Shown here piece by piece: positions 53,101 through 64,000 of a stretch of 64,000 bases of DNA. The position numbers were made by a program, and so were the translations under genes. The DNA comes from Desulfovibrio cuneatus DSM 11391. GTDB taxonomy: Bacteria > Desulfobacterota > Desulfovibrionia > Desulfovibrionales > Desulfovibrionaceae. Each line of letters starts with the position of its first letter. Within the stretch, counting starts at the first letter, position 1. The stretch lies in the NCBI RefSeq assembly GCF_000430005.1, contig NZ_AUCY01000018.1, positions 30,216-94,215 on the forward strand. Direction: 5' to 3'. The notes beneath the pieces are model-generated. The model had not been told where the DNA came from, did not search any database, and saw only the letters and a program-made list of their open reading frames with translations.

Positions 53101-54270
53101 CTATTGGGTGCAGGCTTCCATTACGCCCAGCACATCCACTTCCTTTTCCTCCGGGGTAAAGGCTGCGGTTATGGTCAGGTCTGCATACGAGGTCAGGTTG
53201 CACTGTTCATGGGTGGGGGTGCCCTCCGGGGTGCGCACAATAACAACCTTGGGCTTGACGGCGCTTTCCGAGGTGTCTGTCACAATAGCCAGTGCGCCGT
53301 TTGCCAGTTCCACCACGCTGCCCACGGGGTACACCCCAAGCATTTGGATAAATTCGGTAAGCAGGCCCTTGGGCCAGGCTTTGTCCTGCATTTGGAACAT
53401 TATGCCCAGGGCTTTGCTGGGGGAAATGGCATCTTTATAAGGGCGTTTGCTGGTAAGGGCGTCATACACATCTGCCATGCCCACAATGCTGCCAATGCGG
53501 CTGATGGATGTACCACACAGCCCGGCGGGGTAGCCGGAGCCATCGAATTTTTCATGATGTTCAAGGGTGGCGCTGAGCACATCGTCCTGCACTTTGGGCA
53601 CCTGCAACAGGGCATTATACCCCATGGTGGGGTGCTTTTGAATCACTTTGAATTCTGCCGGGTTCAGTTTGCGCTGGGCGTTGAGCACGTGCTGGGGAAT
53701 AAGGGCCTTGCCAAGGTCGTGAAACAGACCAGCGTACCCGGCAATAAAAATTTCATTACTGGGTTTGCCAAGGTATTGGGCCACAGCAATGGAAAGAATG
53801 GAAACATTGATGCAGTGGCGGTAAGTGTAGCTGTCTGACTGGTGCAATTGGGCAAGGGAAAGGAGAGCCCCAGGGTTGCGCTGGGTGCTGTGCAGCAGGT
53901 TTTCCACAAAGGGTTCCGCTTCATCGTAACTGAACTTGCCGTTGCCCATGTCTGTCATGAATTTTTGGGCATACTTTGTACACTGGTTGTGCAGGGCGCG
54001 GGCTTTTGGCAGTTCTTCCGCCAGGGGGGCCGAAGGATGAAAGCCAGGGGGGGCTGGCTGTTCCCCATTGCTTTGGGCAGGGGTGTCCGGTGGGTCTGGC
54101 AGGTAAACAAACGCTTCGGTAAAGCCTTGCCCGGCAATGTTGGCTATCTGTTCTGCCGAGGTAATATCCAGGTCTTCGCCAAAGGTGTGTTCCTCTATTT
54201 GCCAGCCAAGACCACGCCCAATAATGCGCATGCCCACCTGAAGTTCATTGATTGCGAGTTTTCGTATCAT
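53101..54270 (-). CDS. HD-GYP domain protein, copy 2
   Basis: 389 residues, same architecture: DUF3391 (MRIIGRGLGWQIEEHTFGED) and HD-GYP (HDLGKALIP, HHEKFDGSGYPAGL). The two proteins align along the whole length, so a tandem duplication is likely; most differences are in the linker (residues 55-75, DTPAQSNGEQPAPPG). It lies 252 nt upstream of copy 1 on the same strand. No strong ribosome site precedes ATG 54270. Confidence 0.9.
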   Translation of the reverse strand: MIRKLAINELQVGMRIIGRGLGWQIEEHTFGEDLDITSAEQIANIAGQGFTEAFVYLPDPPDTPAQSNGEQPAPPGFHPSAPLAEELPKARALHNQCTKYAQKFMTDMGNGKFSYDEAEPFVENLLHSTQRNPGALLSLAQLHQSDSYTYRHCINVSILSIAVAQYLGKPSNEIFIAGYAGLFHDLGKALIPQHVLNAQRKLNPAEFKVIQKHPTMGYNALLQVPKVQDDVLSATLEHHEKFDGSGYPAGLCGTSISRIGSIVGMADVYDALTSKRPYKDAISPSKALGIMFQMQDKAWPKGLLTEFIQMLGVYPVGSVVELANGALAIVTDTSESAVKPKVVIVRTPEGTPTHEQCNLTSYADLTITAAFTPEEKEVDVLGVMEACTQ

Positions 54271-54367
54271 GGCTGTTGCTGTGGCTGAAGTTCCTGGGTA
54301 AGGGTGAAACGCTCTGCAATTCTTACTGGGTGTGCGCTGTGGTGTGGCGGGTCATTACCGTGCTGTT

Positions 54368-56083
54368 TCAGGGGGCAGTTCTCTTCTGCGGGGCATCCAC
54401 TTCTTCCAGGTAGTCGTGCTTTAATGCCCAAAGCACCACCATAGCTGCACGTTCCTGGGCAATGCCCTGTTGCACCGTGGGCCAGTGCTGGCGCAGGAGT
54501 TCCATAAGCGTTTTTACCATAACCGGCTTGCGGGCAGCCAGCAGCATGCGGTGCAGGGGTTCTTCATCTATCATAAGATCCATACCTGCGTAAAGCAAAG
54601 GAGGCATTCTTCCCTGATATACAGCATCACCCGTGGGGGTACGGCGCACCAGCAAGGTACTTTCCGGCCCCAGGGTGTGGCTGAAGTGGGCACGGAAGCT
54701 GTGGGCAAAGTCCGGGGCAAGGGGGTGGCGCAGGCTGCGTATTCTGGCTTCTTCCTGCGGGGGCAATGGGGTGCTGGCAAGGCGTTGCCACAGGGCAACA
54801 TAGGCCGAGGCAATGGCGGGCCAGGAAAAATGGGCGCGTGCCCGCGTGGCCCCGCCCTGCCCCATGGCTTGGCGCAAGGCCGGGTTTGTGCCAAGCTGGG
54901 CCAGGGCTTTGGCCAGGTCAGGCACGCTTACGCAGGTTTGTTGGGCAAGGCGCAGGTGGTACTGGTTGTCAAACCAGGTTCCGGCAAGCAGGTTTGTTTC
55001 CTCACAGCTTTCCGGGCCAATGGTGGGCACCAGCAGGCCGCTTTCCCCGTGTATAATAATGTCCCGGTAACCATTAAAGTTGGAAGCAATAACCGGCAAG
55101 CCCATGCTGCCTGCTTCGGCAAGGGTAAGCCCAAAGGTTTCCTGAATGTTGTCGGAAGGGGAAACAAATACGTCTGCCGCAGCATACAGGGCGAGGCATT
55201 CTTCGTCTGTGGGGCGTAAAAAAGGAATAAACCGTATTCCCATACGCTGGGCCATGGCCGCCAGGGCCTGGGGCAGGGGGGCATTTTCTTCTGCCCAGCC
55301 TGCCACCACCAGCACCGTTTCTTCCTGGCAAAGGCCCAGGCCAGCGGCCCGTTGCAAGGCACAAAGCAGGGGGGCAAGGTCCATTTTGGAATCCACTGTG
55401 AGCCGGGCAAGGCACAGGAATATGGTTTCCGTGCCAAGGCCCAGGCGGGCACGCATGGCTGCCCCGTGCCCGGAAAAATACTGGCGCGGGTTGTGCCCAG
55501 CGGGTGAGCTGAACAAAGGGTTTGCCCCCAGGGGGATGCGTTCCAGGTGCGGGGCATGGGCGGTTGCCGGGCAGGGGTAGTTTTGGCGCAGCAGGGCAAA
55601 GGTGTGTTCCAGCATGGCAGTGGCCGCATGAGAAGTGCCCACAATAGCATCGCGCGCAGTGGCACCGCCCCACAAATGGCCCAAAAAAGCGGGCATGAAG
55701 CGTTCGTAGCTTAAGGAGTGGGTAGTGCCTGTTATGGGAAACAGGAACGGGGCATAGGCGTTGCGCAGGCGTGCCAGCCGGGTGAAGGTGGTAATGGGGT
55801 CGGAAAGATGGAAAACGGTATACGGGGTTACTTCCAGTTGCTGGTGCAGCCTGTTTTGCGGGAAAAAATGGAAGGCTCCCCGCTGGAACGATTGGGGAAA
55901 GGCACTGCGGCAGTAGTCTTGCTGGTGGGCAAGGGCGGCTGTGTCTGTAAGGAAGAAATGGTATTCATCAAAAGGGTCTTGTGCCAGCAGGGCTTCCAGG
56001 AAACCTTTGTTGGCAACTTTGCGTCCCAAAACGCCCCCAGGCTCGATGAAAGGGTCGAGCGTGCCCCAACGTCTGTTGTTCAT
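54368..56083 (-). CDS. GT4-family glycosyltransferase
   Basis: A 571-residue retaining glycosyltransferase of the GT-B fold. The C-terminal sugar-nucleotide domain is clear: FLCLARLTVDSKMDL near residue 220, YAAADVFVSPSDNIQETFGLTLAEAGSMGLPVIAS near residue 302 (E-x7-E motif). The last 130 residues are an extension of unknown role. It could act in surface polysaccharide synthesis; acceptor unknown. Start at 56083 is the first ATG of the conserved part; no clear ribosome site. Confidence 0.85.
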   Translation of the reverse strand: MNNRRWGTLDPFIEPGGVLGRKVANKGFLEALLAQDPFDEYHFFLTDTAALAHQQDYCRSAFPQSFQRGAFHFFPQNRLHQQLEVTPYTVFHLSDPITTFTRLARLRNAYAPFLFPITGTTHSLSYERFMPAFLGHLWGGATARDAIVGTSHAATAMLEHTFALLRQNYPCPATAHAPHLERIPLGANPLFSSPAGHNPRQYFSGHGAAMRARLGLGTETIFLCLARLTVDSKMDLAPLLCALQRAAGLGLCQEETVLVVAGWAEENAPLPQALAAMAQRMGIRFIPFLRPTDEECLALYAAADVFVSPSDNIQETFGLTLAEAGSMGLPVIASNFNGYRDIIIHGESGLLVPTIGPESCEETNLLAGTWFDNQYHLRLAQQTCVSVPDLAKALAQLGTNPALRQAMGQGGATRARAHFSWPAIASAYVALWQRLASTPLPPQEEARIRSLRHPLAPDFAHSFRAHFSHTLGPESTLLVRRTPTGDAVYQGRMPPLLYAGMDLMIDEEPLHRMLLAARKPVMVKTLMELLRQHWPTVQQGIAQERAAMVVLWALKHDYLEEVDAPQKRTAP

Positions 56084-60141
<4,058 letters not shown>

Positions 60142-60370
60142 TACTGCGGAAACACTGATTTATTCCCTTTGGCTGCGTTACACCCCTAAGGCCGACGGCA
60201 GTCGCGAGCATCGCGAGCCGTGAAGTGAGGGCGAAGAGTGCGGGTGGCTTTGCTACCCGCACATCTCCACGAAGCCCAAGCGGATAAAGGAAACAGTCGA
60301 GGACAGAAGAGTCCACTCCTGCTTCAAAAAAAGTTCGTGCCTTGCCAAATGAAATAACTGAGCGTTTCCC
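60142..60370. repeat. Repeat B, copy B13, with repeat D3 inside
   Basis: Proximal part CGGAAACACTGATTTATTCC and TTTGGCTGCGTTAC (60148-60181), then repeat D3 (60184-60292), then the rest of B: GAGGACAGAAGAGTCCACTC, TCGTGCCTTGCCAAATGAA and GAGCGTTTCCC. D lies between the B arms; the same B-arm/D junction is seen after hisD. Confidence 0.8.
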
Positions 60371-60417
60371 AAAAGGCATAGCAGCGGGAAACTGCCTGCT
60401 ATGTGATTGAAATAAGA

Positions 60418-60450
60418 AAGCGCCCTTGGTTGATGCCAGGGGCGCTTTTT
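60418..60450. terminator. Intrinsic terminator after por
   Basis: AAGCGCCCTTGG (60418-60429) pairs with CCAGGGGCGCTT (60437-60448, one mismatch), followed by a T run. Confidence 0.8.
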
Positions 60451-60490
60451 GCATAGGGGGCTTAAAGTTGATTTCGACAGCAAACGTGCG

Positions 60491-60844
60491 TTATGCAGTG
60501 ACGCTAAGCGTTTCTCCGATTGAGTTTTTGAGCATATTTCTTGCTTTTTCAGTGTCAGAATTTGGGTCAAGACCAATACATCCTAATGTTCCTGGAGGCC
60601 CCCCATCGGGGTGAATGCCGATGCCGGTACGCTTGGTAGATCCCTGAGGAATGAGCTCGCAAAACCAAGGTTTTCCAGTACGTCCTTCGTATCGTTGGTC
60701 GGTGAAGTTGGTGCGTATTTTGCCAATGGTGTACGTCATAACAGGCAAGGGTTCATAATTATCAATGCCACCACTTTTACATCTCCATTGAGCATTTCCG
60801 TCACTGGCTGTGAGTGTTTTTAGGCTAATGCTGTACGTCCACAT
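60491..60844 (-). CDS. L,D-transpeptidase-like putative cell-wall toxin (Tlde1/DUF2778 type)
   Basis: A 117-residue protein without a signal peptide. The C-terminal half has GIGIHPDGGPPGTLGCIGL: a His and a Cys 11 residues apart, the arrangement of L,D-transpeptidase-like effectors such as Tlde1 that damage peptidoglycan precursors. Its ribosome site AGGAG lies within the last codons of the upstream gene, which encodes an exported protein and looks like an immunity partner. No type VI secretion gene is in the window. Function is inferred from motif and context only. Confidence 0.6.
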   Translation of the reverse strand: MWTYSISLKTLTASDGNAQWRCKSGGIDNYEPLPVMTYTIGKIRTNFTDQRYEGRTGKPWFCELIPQGSTKRTGIGIHPDGGPPGTLGCIGLDPNSDTEKARNMLKNSIGETLSVTA

Positions 60845-60846
60845 GG

Positions 60847-61407
60847 CTATTTCTCCTTACATGTATCCAATTGTTCGCCATAGTAGCCCCAATCGCCGAT
60901 GCGTTGTTGCAGCACCTGAACTTTTTTCTTGGCCTTTATGCTGATTTGGTCATCCCCCCCATAACAGCCATAGGTAAGGAGTAATTCCAGTAAGTAGCTC
61001 GAGGGGGGGGCTTTGAACCGTTTTTCAAAAGCGAATAGTTCCATCAATTCATCTGGTTTTTCAGGAAACTCTTGCACAAAGCGCAGGTTGTCGGCGTCAT
61101 TGTTGTTGCCTTGCAAAAGAGCAATGGCGTAGTTTCTGAACGTGGTCTCTGTAAGAGATTCTGGCTGTTTTCTGCCTTGCTTAAGGGCCTGCACCAGGGG
61201 TTTATCTTGGTCAAAACCCGCGTGCCCGCTTACCAGCATAGCCCCAAGGCGCACTTCCATTTCTTTATCTTCATACAGGCGCAGAAATGCCTTGGTGATG
61301 GGCGTAGGGGGCAATTCGTTGGGGAGAGGAGGCCGGGCATGTCCAGGGGAAATGATGGTCAACGAAGCTGTGCACACAATGCACAAGAATAATAACAATG
61401 ACTTCAT
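60847..61407 (-). CDS. Exported protein, putative immunity partner
   Basis: A 186-residue protein with a clear signal peptide (MKSLLLFLCIVCTASL to SPGHA, cleavage expected near residue 24). The mature part is helical and charged, with no known family (LRLYEDKEMEVRLGAMLVSG, LLELLLTYGCYGG). It is encoded 2 nt before the toxin-like gene, on the same strand, so the pair is translationally coupled; periplasmic location is right for protection against a peptidoglycan-targeting toxin. GGAG lies 6 nt upstream. A TTGACT box is at 61467-61462. Confidence 0.6.
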   Translation of the reverse strand: MKSLLLFLCIVCTASLTIISPGHARPPLPNELPPTPITKAFLRLYEDKEMEVRLGAMLVSGHAGFDQDKPLVQALKQGRKQPESLTETTFRNYAIALLQGNNNDADNLRFVQEFPEKPDELMELFAFEKRFKAPPSSYLLELLLTYGCYGGDDQISIKAKKKVQVLQQRIGDWGYYGEQLDTCKEK

Positions 61408-61488
61408 AGGCGCTCCGTTTTTGTGTTTCACAAAGTCTATATTGCGTGTGATGCGTATAAAAGTCAATACAGTGCGCAATTGCTCTTC

Positions 61489-61517
61489 TTGCTGTGGCAG
61501 ATGCTTTACGCTATAAA
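61489..61517 (+). promoter_or_regulatory. Candidate promoter of the [2Fe-2S] selenoprotein gene
   Basis: TTGCTG (61489-61494), 17-nt spacer and TATAAA (61512-61517), about 38 nt before the start codon. Confidence 0.55.
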
Positions 61518-61554
61518 GAGATGTGTGGGAAAGATCACCGCCAGGAGGGCACAC

Positions 61555-61773
61555 ATGCTTATATGCTATTGTTTTGGCATCACAAAAGAAGATATCATTC
61601 AAGATGTGCAAGGCAACGGAAAATCTACCATTTTAGAACGCATTGCGGCAGCGAAGCAGGCAGGGGGCTGCCAGTGCGCAGTAAAGAACCCAGCCGGGAA
61701 ATGATGCCTTGCAGATGTTCACCGGGTTGTGAACAGCGCAGCAAGCACTCTTATTCCCCCAAATAACGTATAA
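61555..61773 (+). CDS. BFD-type [2Fe-2S] protein with selenocysteine (Sec50), readthrough of TGA
   Basis: 72 residues if TGA at 61702-61704 is read as Sec. The first 49 residues are a BFD-like (Fer2_BFD) domain: [16 protein letters not shown], then [13 protein letters not shown]. In typical members the next residues are Cys-Cys followed by a short helix; here the frame continues [17 protein letters not shown] to a TAA at 61771. The TGA thus falls exactly on a conserved Cys position. A SECIS-like hairpin starts right after. AGGAGG lies 7 nt before the ATG. The 3' end overlaps the convergent crcB gene by 23 nt. Role unknown; redox or cluster transfer likely. Confidence 0.82.
61702..61745 (+). 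promoter_or_regulatory. Bacterial SECIS-like element of the [2Fe-2S] selenoprotein
   Basis: TGA, 18 nt, then loop CGGGTT closed by the perfect 7-bp stem TGTTCAC / GTGAACA (61716-61735). A lower stem CTTGC (61708-61712) / GCAAG (61741-61745) extends it. Geometry and G-containing loop match bacterial SECIS rules, and the loop resembles the one at 19287-19291. Confidence 0.8.
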
Positions 61774-62140
61774 GCGCCACGGTGCCTAGGCCCAGAATGG
61801 TCATGCCAAGGGTGCCCCCCAGGTGCAGGGCCGCGGCAAGGCAAGCCATGCCAAAGCGCCCTTCCTGCAACAGGGTGACCACTTCAGCAGAAAAGGTGGA
61901 ATAGGTGGTAAGCGCGCCCAGAAAGCCTGTCATAACAAACAGGCGCCATTCCGGTGCAAGCCCTGGCAGCAGGGCAAAAATACCCATGGCCAGCCCCATG
62001 CCATAGCCCCCTATAAGGTTTGCCGCCAGGGTGCCCAGGGGAATGGCAGGGTACAGGGCGTTCAGGGCGCGGCCCAGCAGCCAGCGGCTAACCGCCCCGG
62101 CAGAAGCGCCAGCGCTGATGAACAAAATGGAGTGCAGCAT
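61751..62140 (-). CDS. crcB: Fluoride channel Fluc/CrcB
   Basis: A 129-residue protein with four membrane segments that exports fluoride as a dual-topology dimer. [30 protein letters not shown] and [14 protein letters not shown] are the Fluc signatures. Start at 62140 gives the usual length; the ribosome site is weak. I looked for a fluoride riboswitch upstream (62141-62300) and did not see one. Confidence 0.93.
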   Translation of the reverse strand: MLHSILFISAGASAGAVSRWLLGRALNALYPAIPLGTLAANLIGGYGMGLAMGIFALLPGLAPEWRLFVMTGFLGALTTYSTFSAEVVTLLQEGRFGMACLAAALHLGGTLGMTILGLGTVALIRYLGE

Positions 62141-62326
62141 GGTGGGCCTGTGTGCTGTTGGTGGTGTGGCAACAAGGGGGGAATGTGCCATGGTTACCCG
62201 TGTTGCGGCTAACAAAATTCCCCTGTGTGTTTTATGCGGTGCCAGCAAAGCATGCCAAAGGATGCGTAAAAAATCGAGAAAATAATAGCCGGTTGCCCAT
62301 GGTGGCATTTTCCTGTATTCTATATA

Positions 62327-62355
62327 TTGAACAACGGTTCGTATTTTCGTGTATT
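62327..62355 (+). promoter_or_regulatory. Candidate promoter of the small membrane peptide gene
   Basis: TTGAAC (62327-62332), 17-nt spacer and TGTATT (62350-62355), about 26 nt before the start at 62381. Confidence 0.35.
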
Positions 62356-62380
62356 GTAACTCACTGGCAAGGAGAATGGC

Positions 62381-62455
62381 ATGGACTTCCTTTTTTTCTT
62401 TCTTGGCCTTGGCTCAACTATGGCTGCACTGCGTTACATTAAAAAAACAAGCTAA
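62381..62455 (+). CDS. Possible 24-residue membrane peptide
   Basis: [20 protein letters not shown] followed by KKTS and TAA. AAGGAG lies 6-8 nt before the ATG, and a plausible promoter precedes it. The sequence is one hydrophobic helix with a positive C-terminal end, typical of small membrane proteins. It lies between crcB and htpX. No homologue recognised. Confidence 0.5.
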   Translation: MDFLFFFLGLGSTMAALRYIKKTS

Positions 62456-62537
62456 TATTTCCGCCAATTATATCTCCATTCCCTTCCCTGCCACGCTGTT
62501 TTCCTTCTGAAAGCAGCGCCTTTGGTGTTTCCCCTTC

Positions 62538-62565
62538 TTGCCTTTCGTTCTTGGCGTCTTATAGT
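62538..62565 (+). promoter_or_regulatory. Candidate promoter of htpX
   Basis: TTGCCT (62538-62543), 16-nt spacer and TATAGT (62560-62565), about 140 nt before the start. No heat-shock sigma32 consensus is visible. Confidence 0.4.
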
Positions 62566-62703
62566 ATACTGTAATGCGCCACTCTATGTGGTGTTAGTTT
62601 CCTTGTGGCACGCTCTGCTGTGCTACTGTGCTTGTTGTGTAAGCCAGCATGAAGGGACATGCGCCGCGTATGTAATATTTTGAAAATGAAGGAGAATACG
62701 TAT

Positions 62704-63552
62704 ATGTCTAGCCAAATCAAAACGTTTATGCTGCTGGCCCTGCTTTCCGGGCTCATGCTGCTTATTGGCAAGGCTATGGGGGGCTCCACTGGCCTTGCTA
62801 TTGCCCTGGTCATTGCCCTGGTCATGAACGTGGGCAGTTACTGGTTTTCTGACAAAATTGTACTTGCTACCTACAAGGCCAAGGAACTTAGCCCGGCTGA
62901 TGCCCCCATGCTGCACCGCATGGTGGAAGACCTTAGCCACAAGGCTGGCATTCCTATGCCCCGGCTGTATATGGTGCCAGATTCCTCCCCCAACGCCTTT
63001 GCCACGGGCCGTAACCCGGAACATGCTGCGGTGGCGGTTACAGAAGGCCTTATGCGCCTGCTGAACCCCGATGAACTGCGCGGCGTGCTGGCCCACGAAA
63101 TTGCCCACATCGCCAACCGCGATATTCTGGTGCAAAGCGTGGCTGGTGTGCTGGCTACAGTGGTCATGTACGCGGCCAATATGCTGCAATGGTCGGCTAT
63201 TTTTGGCGGTGGACGCAGTAATGAAGAAGGCAACTCCGGCGGGGGGCTTGTGGGGGGCCTGCTTTTGGCCTTTCTCGCACCTGTTGCCGCTTCCCTTATT
63301 CAGTTTGCCATTTCCCGCTCGCGGGAATACATGGCAGACGCAACGGGCGCGTCCCTTAGCGGTACGCCGGAAGCACTGGCTTCTGCCCTGGCAAAACTCA
63401 GCAACCGGGTGGAGCAAGACCCCATTCATGAAGGCGGCCAGGCAACGGCCCATATGTTTATTGTAAACCCCTTTGCTGGTGGCCTTGGCGGACTTTTTAG
63501 TACGCACCCGCCAGTGGAAGAGCGGATACGCCGTTTGCGTGAAATGCGCTAG
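62704..63552 (+). CDS. htpX: Membrane zinc metalloprotease HtpX
   Basis: Inner-membrane M48 protease for quality control of membrane proteins. The 282-residue protein has two N-terminal membrane segments (residues 6-50), the zinc motif LAHEIAHIANRD near residue 128, two more membrane segments and the third ligand in SREYMADATGA. The ribosome site AAGGAG lies about 9 nt before ATG 62704. The TAG stop leads into a partial repeat B. Confidence 0.96.
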   Translation: MSSQIKTFMLLALLSGLMLLIGKAMGGSTGLAIALVIALVMNVGSYWFSDKIVLATYKAKELSPADAPMLHRMVEDLSHKAGIPMPRLYMVPDSSPNAFATGRNPEHAAVAVTEGLMRLLNPDELRGVLAHEIAHIANRDILVQSVAGVLATVVMYAANMLQWSAIFGGGRSNEEGNSGGGLVGGLLLAFLAPVAASLIQFAISRSREYMADATGASLSGTPEALASALAKLSNRVEQDPIHEGGQATAHMFIVNPFAGGLGGLFSTHPPVEERIRRLREMR

Positions 63553-63600
63553 AACTGTGCTTTTTCCGTTTGGCGGCGTTGCTTGCTTTTGTTGAATTCT
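63553..63600. repeat. Partial repeat B (B14), proximal arm only
   Basis: GAACTGTGCTTTTTCCG and TTTGGCGGCGTTGCTTGC follow the htpX stop; the rest of the element is missing where IS200-related sequence begins. Confidence 0.65.
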
Positions 63601-63608
63601 CAAAATAG

Positions 63609-63756
63609 TTGAGACCGTCTCAAAATACATGAGACGGTCTCAGCTTATTTTAGATGGGATTTAAGAGTCATGTACCCCCGGCAAAGCCGGGGGCTTGAAA
63701 TGCTGTGAACCGCTCAAAGCGGTTAGAAACGCTTGAACCGCCTAAAGGCGGCTGCC
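63609..63756. mobile_element. Non-coding end of the IS200 element with hairpins
   Basis: A perfect inverted repeat TGAGACCGTCTCA / TGAGACGGTCTCA lies at 63611-63640 and may belong to the target or be a terminator. CCCCCGGCAAAGCCGGGGG, AACCGCTCAAAGCGGTT and CCGCCTAAAGGCGG follow at 63675-63753 and resemble the subterminal hairpins of IS200/IS605 elements. The exact end cannot be set. Confidence 0.55.
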
Positions 63757-64000
63757 TCAAAACAATTGCAACTGGTCTATTCGCTGGTCTTCTTTTTCCT
63801 GATGCTTGATGTACTCACGCACAGAAGCTTCATCGAGCCCAACAGTTGAAACATAGAATCCTCGTGCCCAAAAACTTTCGCCCACAAAATTGCGACGCTT
63901 TCCCAAAAAATTGCGAGCGATATAAATGGCACTTTTCCCTTTGATAAAGCCAACAGCAGAAGAAACTGCCATCTTTGGTGGAATTGAGATAAGAATGTGC
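63757..64000 (-). CDS. tnpA: IS200/IS605-family transposase TnpA, partial (cut by window edge)
   Basis: The C-terminal 80 or so residues of a Y1-HUH single-strand transposase. HILISIPPK at the very edge follows the HUH motif, which would lie beyond 64000; SAVGFIKGKSAIYIAR and the helix SVREYIKHQEKED with the catalytic Tyr are present, and the protein ends QLQLF as in IS200 transposases. The frame is intact as far as seen. Confidence 0.93.
   Translation of the reverse strand, partial: HILISIPPKMAVSSAVGFIKGKSAIYIARNFLGKRRNFVGESFWARGFYVSTVGLDEASVREYIKHQEKEDQRIDQLQLF

Noticed and set aside
62141..62326. Fluoride riboswitch upstream of crcB
   Set aside because: None of the conserved crcB-motif segments or its pseudoknot could be found on the minus strand.

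Overview
The window looks like chromosomal DNA of a sulfate-reducing desulfobacterium close to Desulfovibrio (Desulfovibrionaceae). The grounds are the alternative haem pathway order ahbC-hemB-ahbD, a single-chain pyruvate:ferredoxin oxidoreductase, an FAD/Fe-S D-lactate dehydrogenase-type protein, a stand-alone IMP cyclohydrolase, DUF4911 and [2Fe-2S] small proteins, and two probable selenoproteins. Coding DNA is GC-rich; the DNA between genes is more AT-rich and unusually full of palindromes.

Layout. 0.3-3 kb: ilvBN (E. coli type) behind a textbook leader-peptide attenuator. 3.1-7.1 kb: secA-argJ (minus). 7.8-9.4 kb: DUF47/PiT phosphate transport pair. 10-14 kb: amino-acid antiporter (plus), then mtaB-DUF4911 and a ThiS-like carrier (minus). 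14.3-22.2 kb: minus-strand housekeeping block (recD2, hflX, purH cyclohydrolase, a small membrane selenoprotein, fabI, hisD). 22.9-30.6 kb: plus-strand block (RNase E/G, queH, ferredoxin-nitroreductase, TtuA-like tRNA thiolase, phosphoethanolamine transferase). 30.7-37.6 kb: minus-strand D-LDH-like protein, a DNA-repair radical SAM gene pair, MFS transporter. 38-42 kb: ahbC-hemB-ahbD. 42.3-48.6 kb: MATE, DUF2156, aminotransferase, pyrR, ndk, proC. 48.8-56.1 kb: GNAT with a possible small peptide gene, sulfatase-like protein, two tandem HD-GYP proteins, glycosyltransferase. 56.6-60.1 kb: pyruvate:ferredoxin oxidoreductase. 60.5-64 kb: accessory mix (cell-wall toxin/immunity-like pair, [2Fe-2S] selenoprotein, crcB, htpX, IS200 transposase running off the edge).

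The most notable signals are ones that ordinary gene callers miss. (1) Two genes are cut short by an in-frame TGA that is followed, 18 and 21 nt later, by a bacterial SECIS-like hairpin with a CGGG loop: a BFD-type [2Fe-2S] protein (Sec50) and an 86-residue membrane-anchored protein (Cys29-Sec30). (2) At least four families of long palindromic repeats (called A, B, C and D here) fill the intergenic spaces. Family B almost always starts at a stop codon, always with the same arm toward the gene. Stems of A, C and D change between copies while staying self-complementary, and elements are nested in one another. (3) A periplasmic immunity-like protein and an L,D-transpeptidase-like toxin are encoded 2 nt apart.

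No rRNA, tRNA, CRISPR array, prophage or replication origin was recognised. All family calls rest on reading motifs by eye, without database search.
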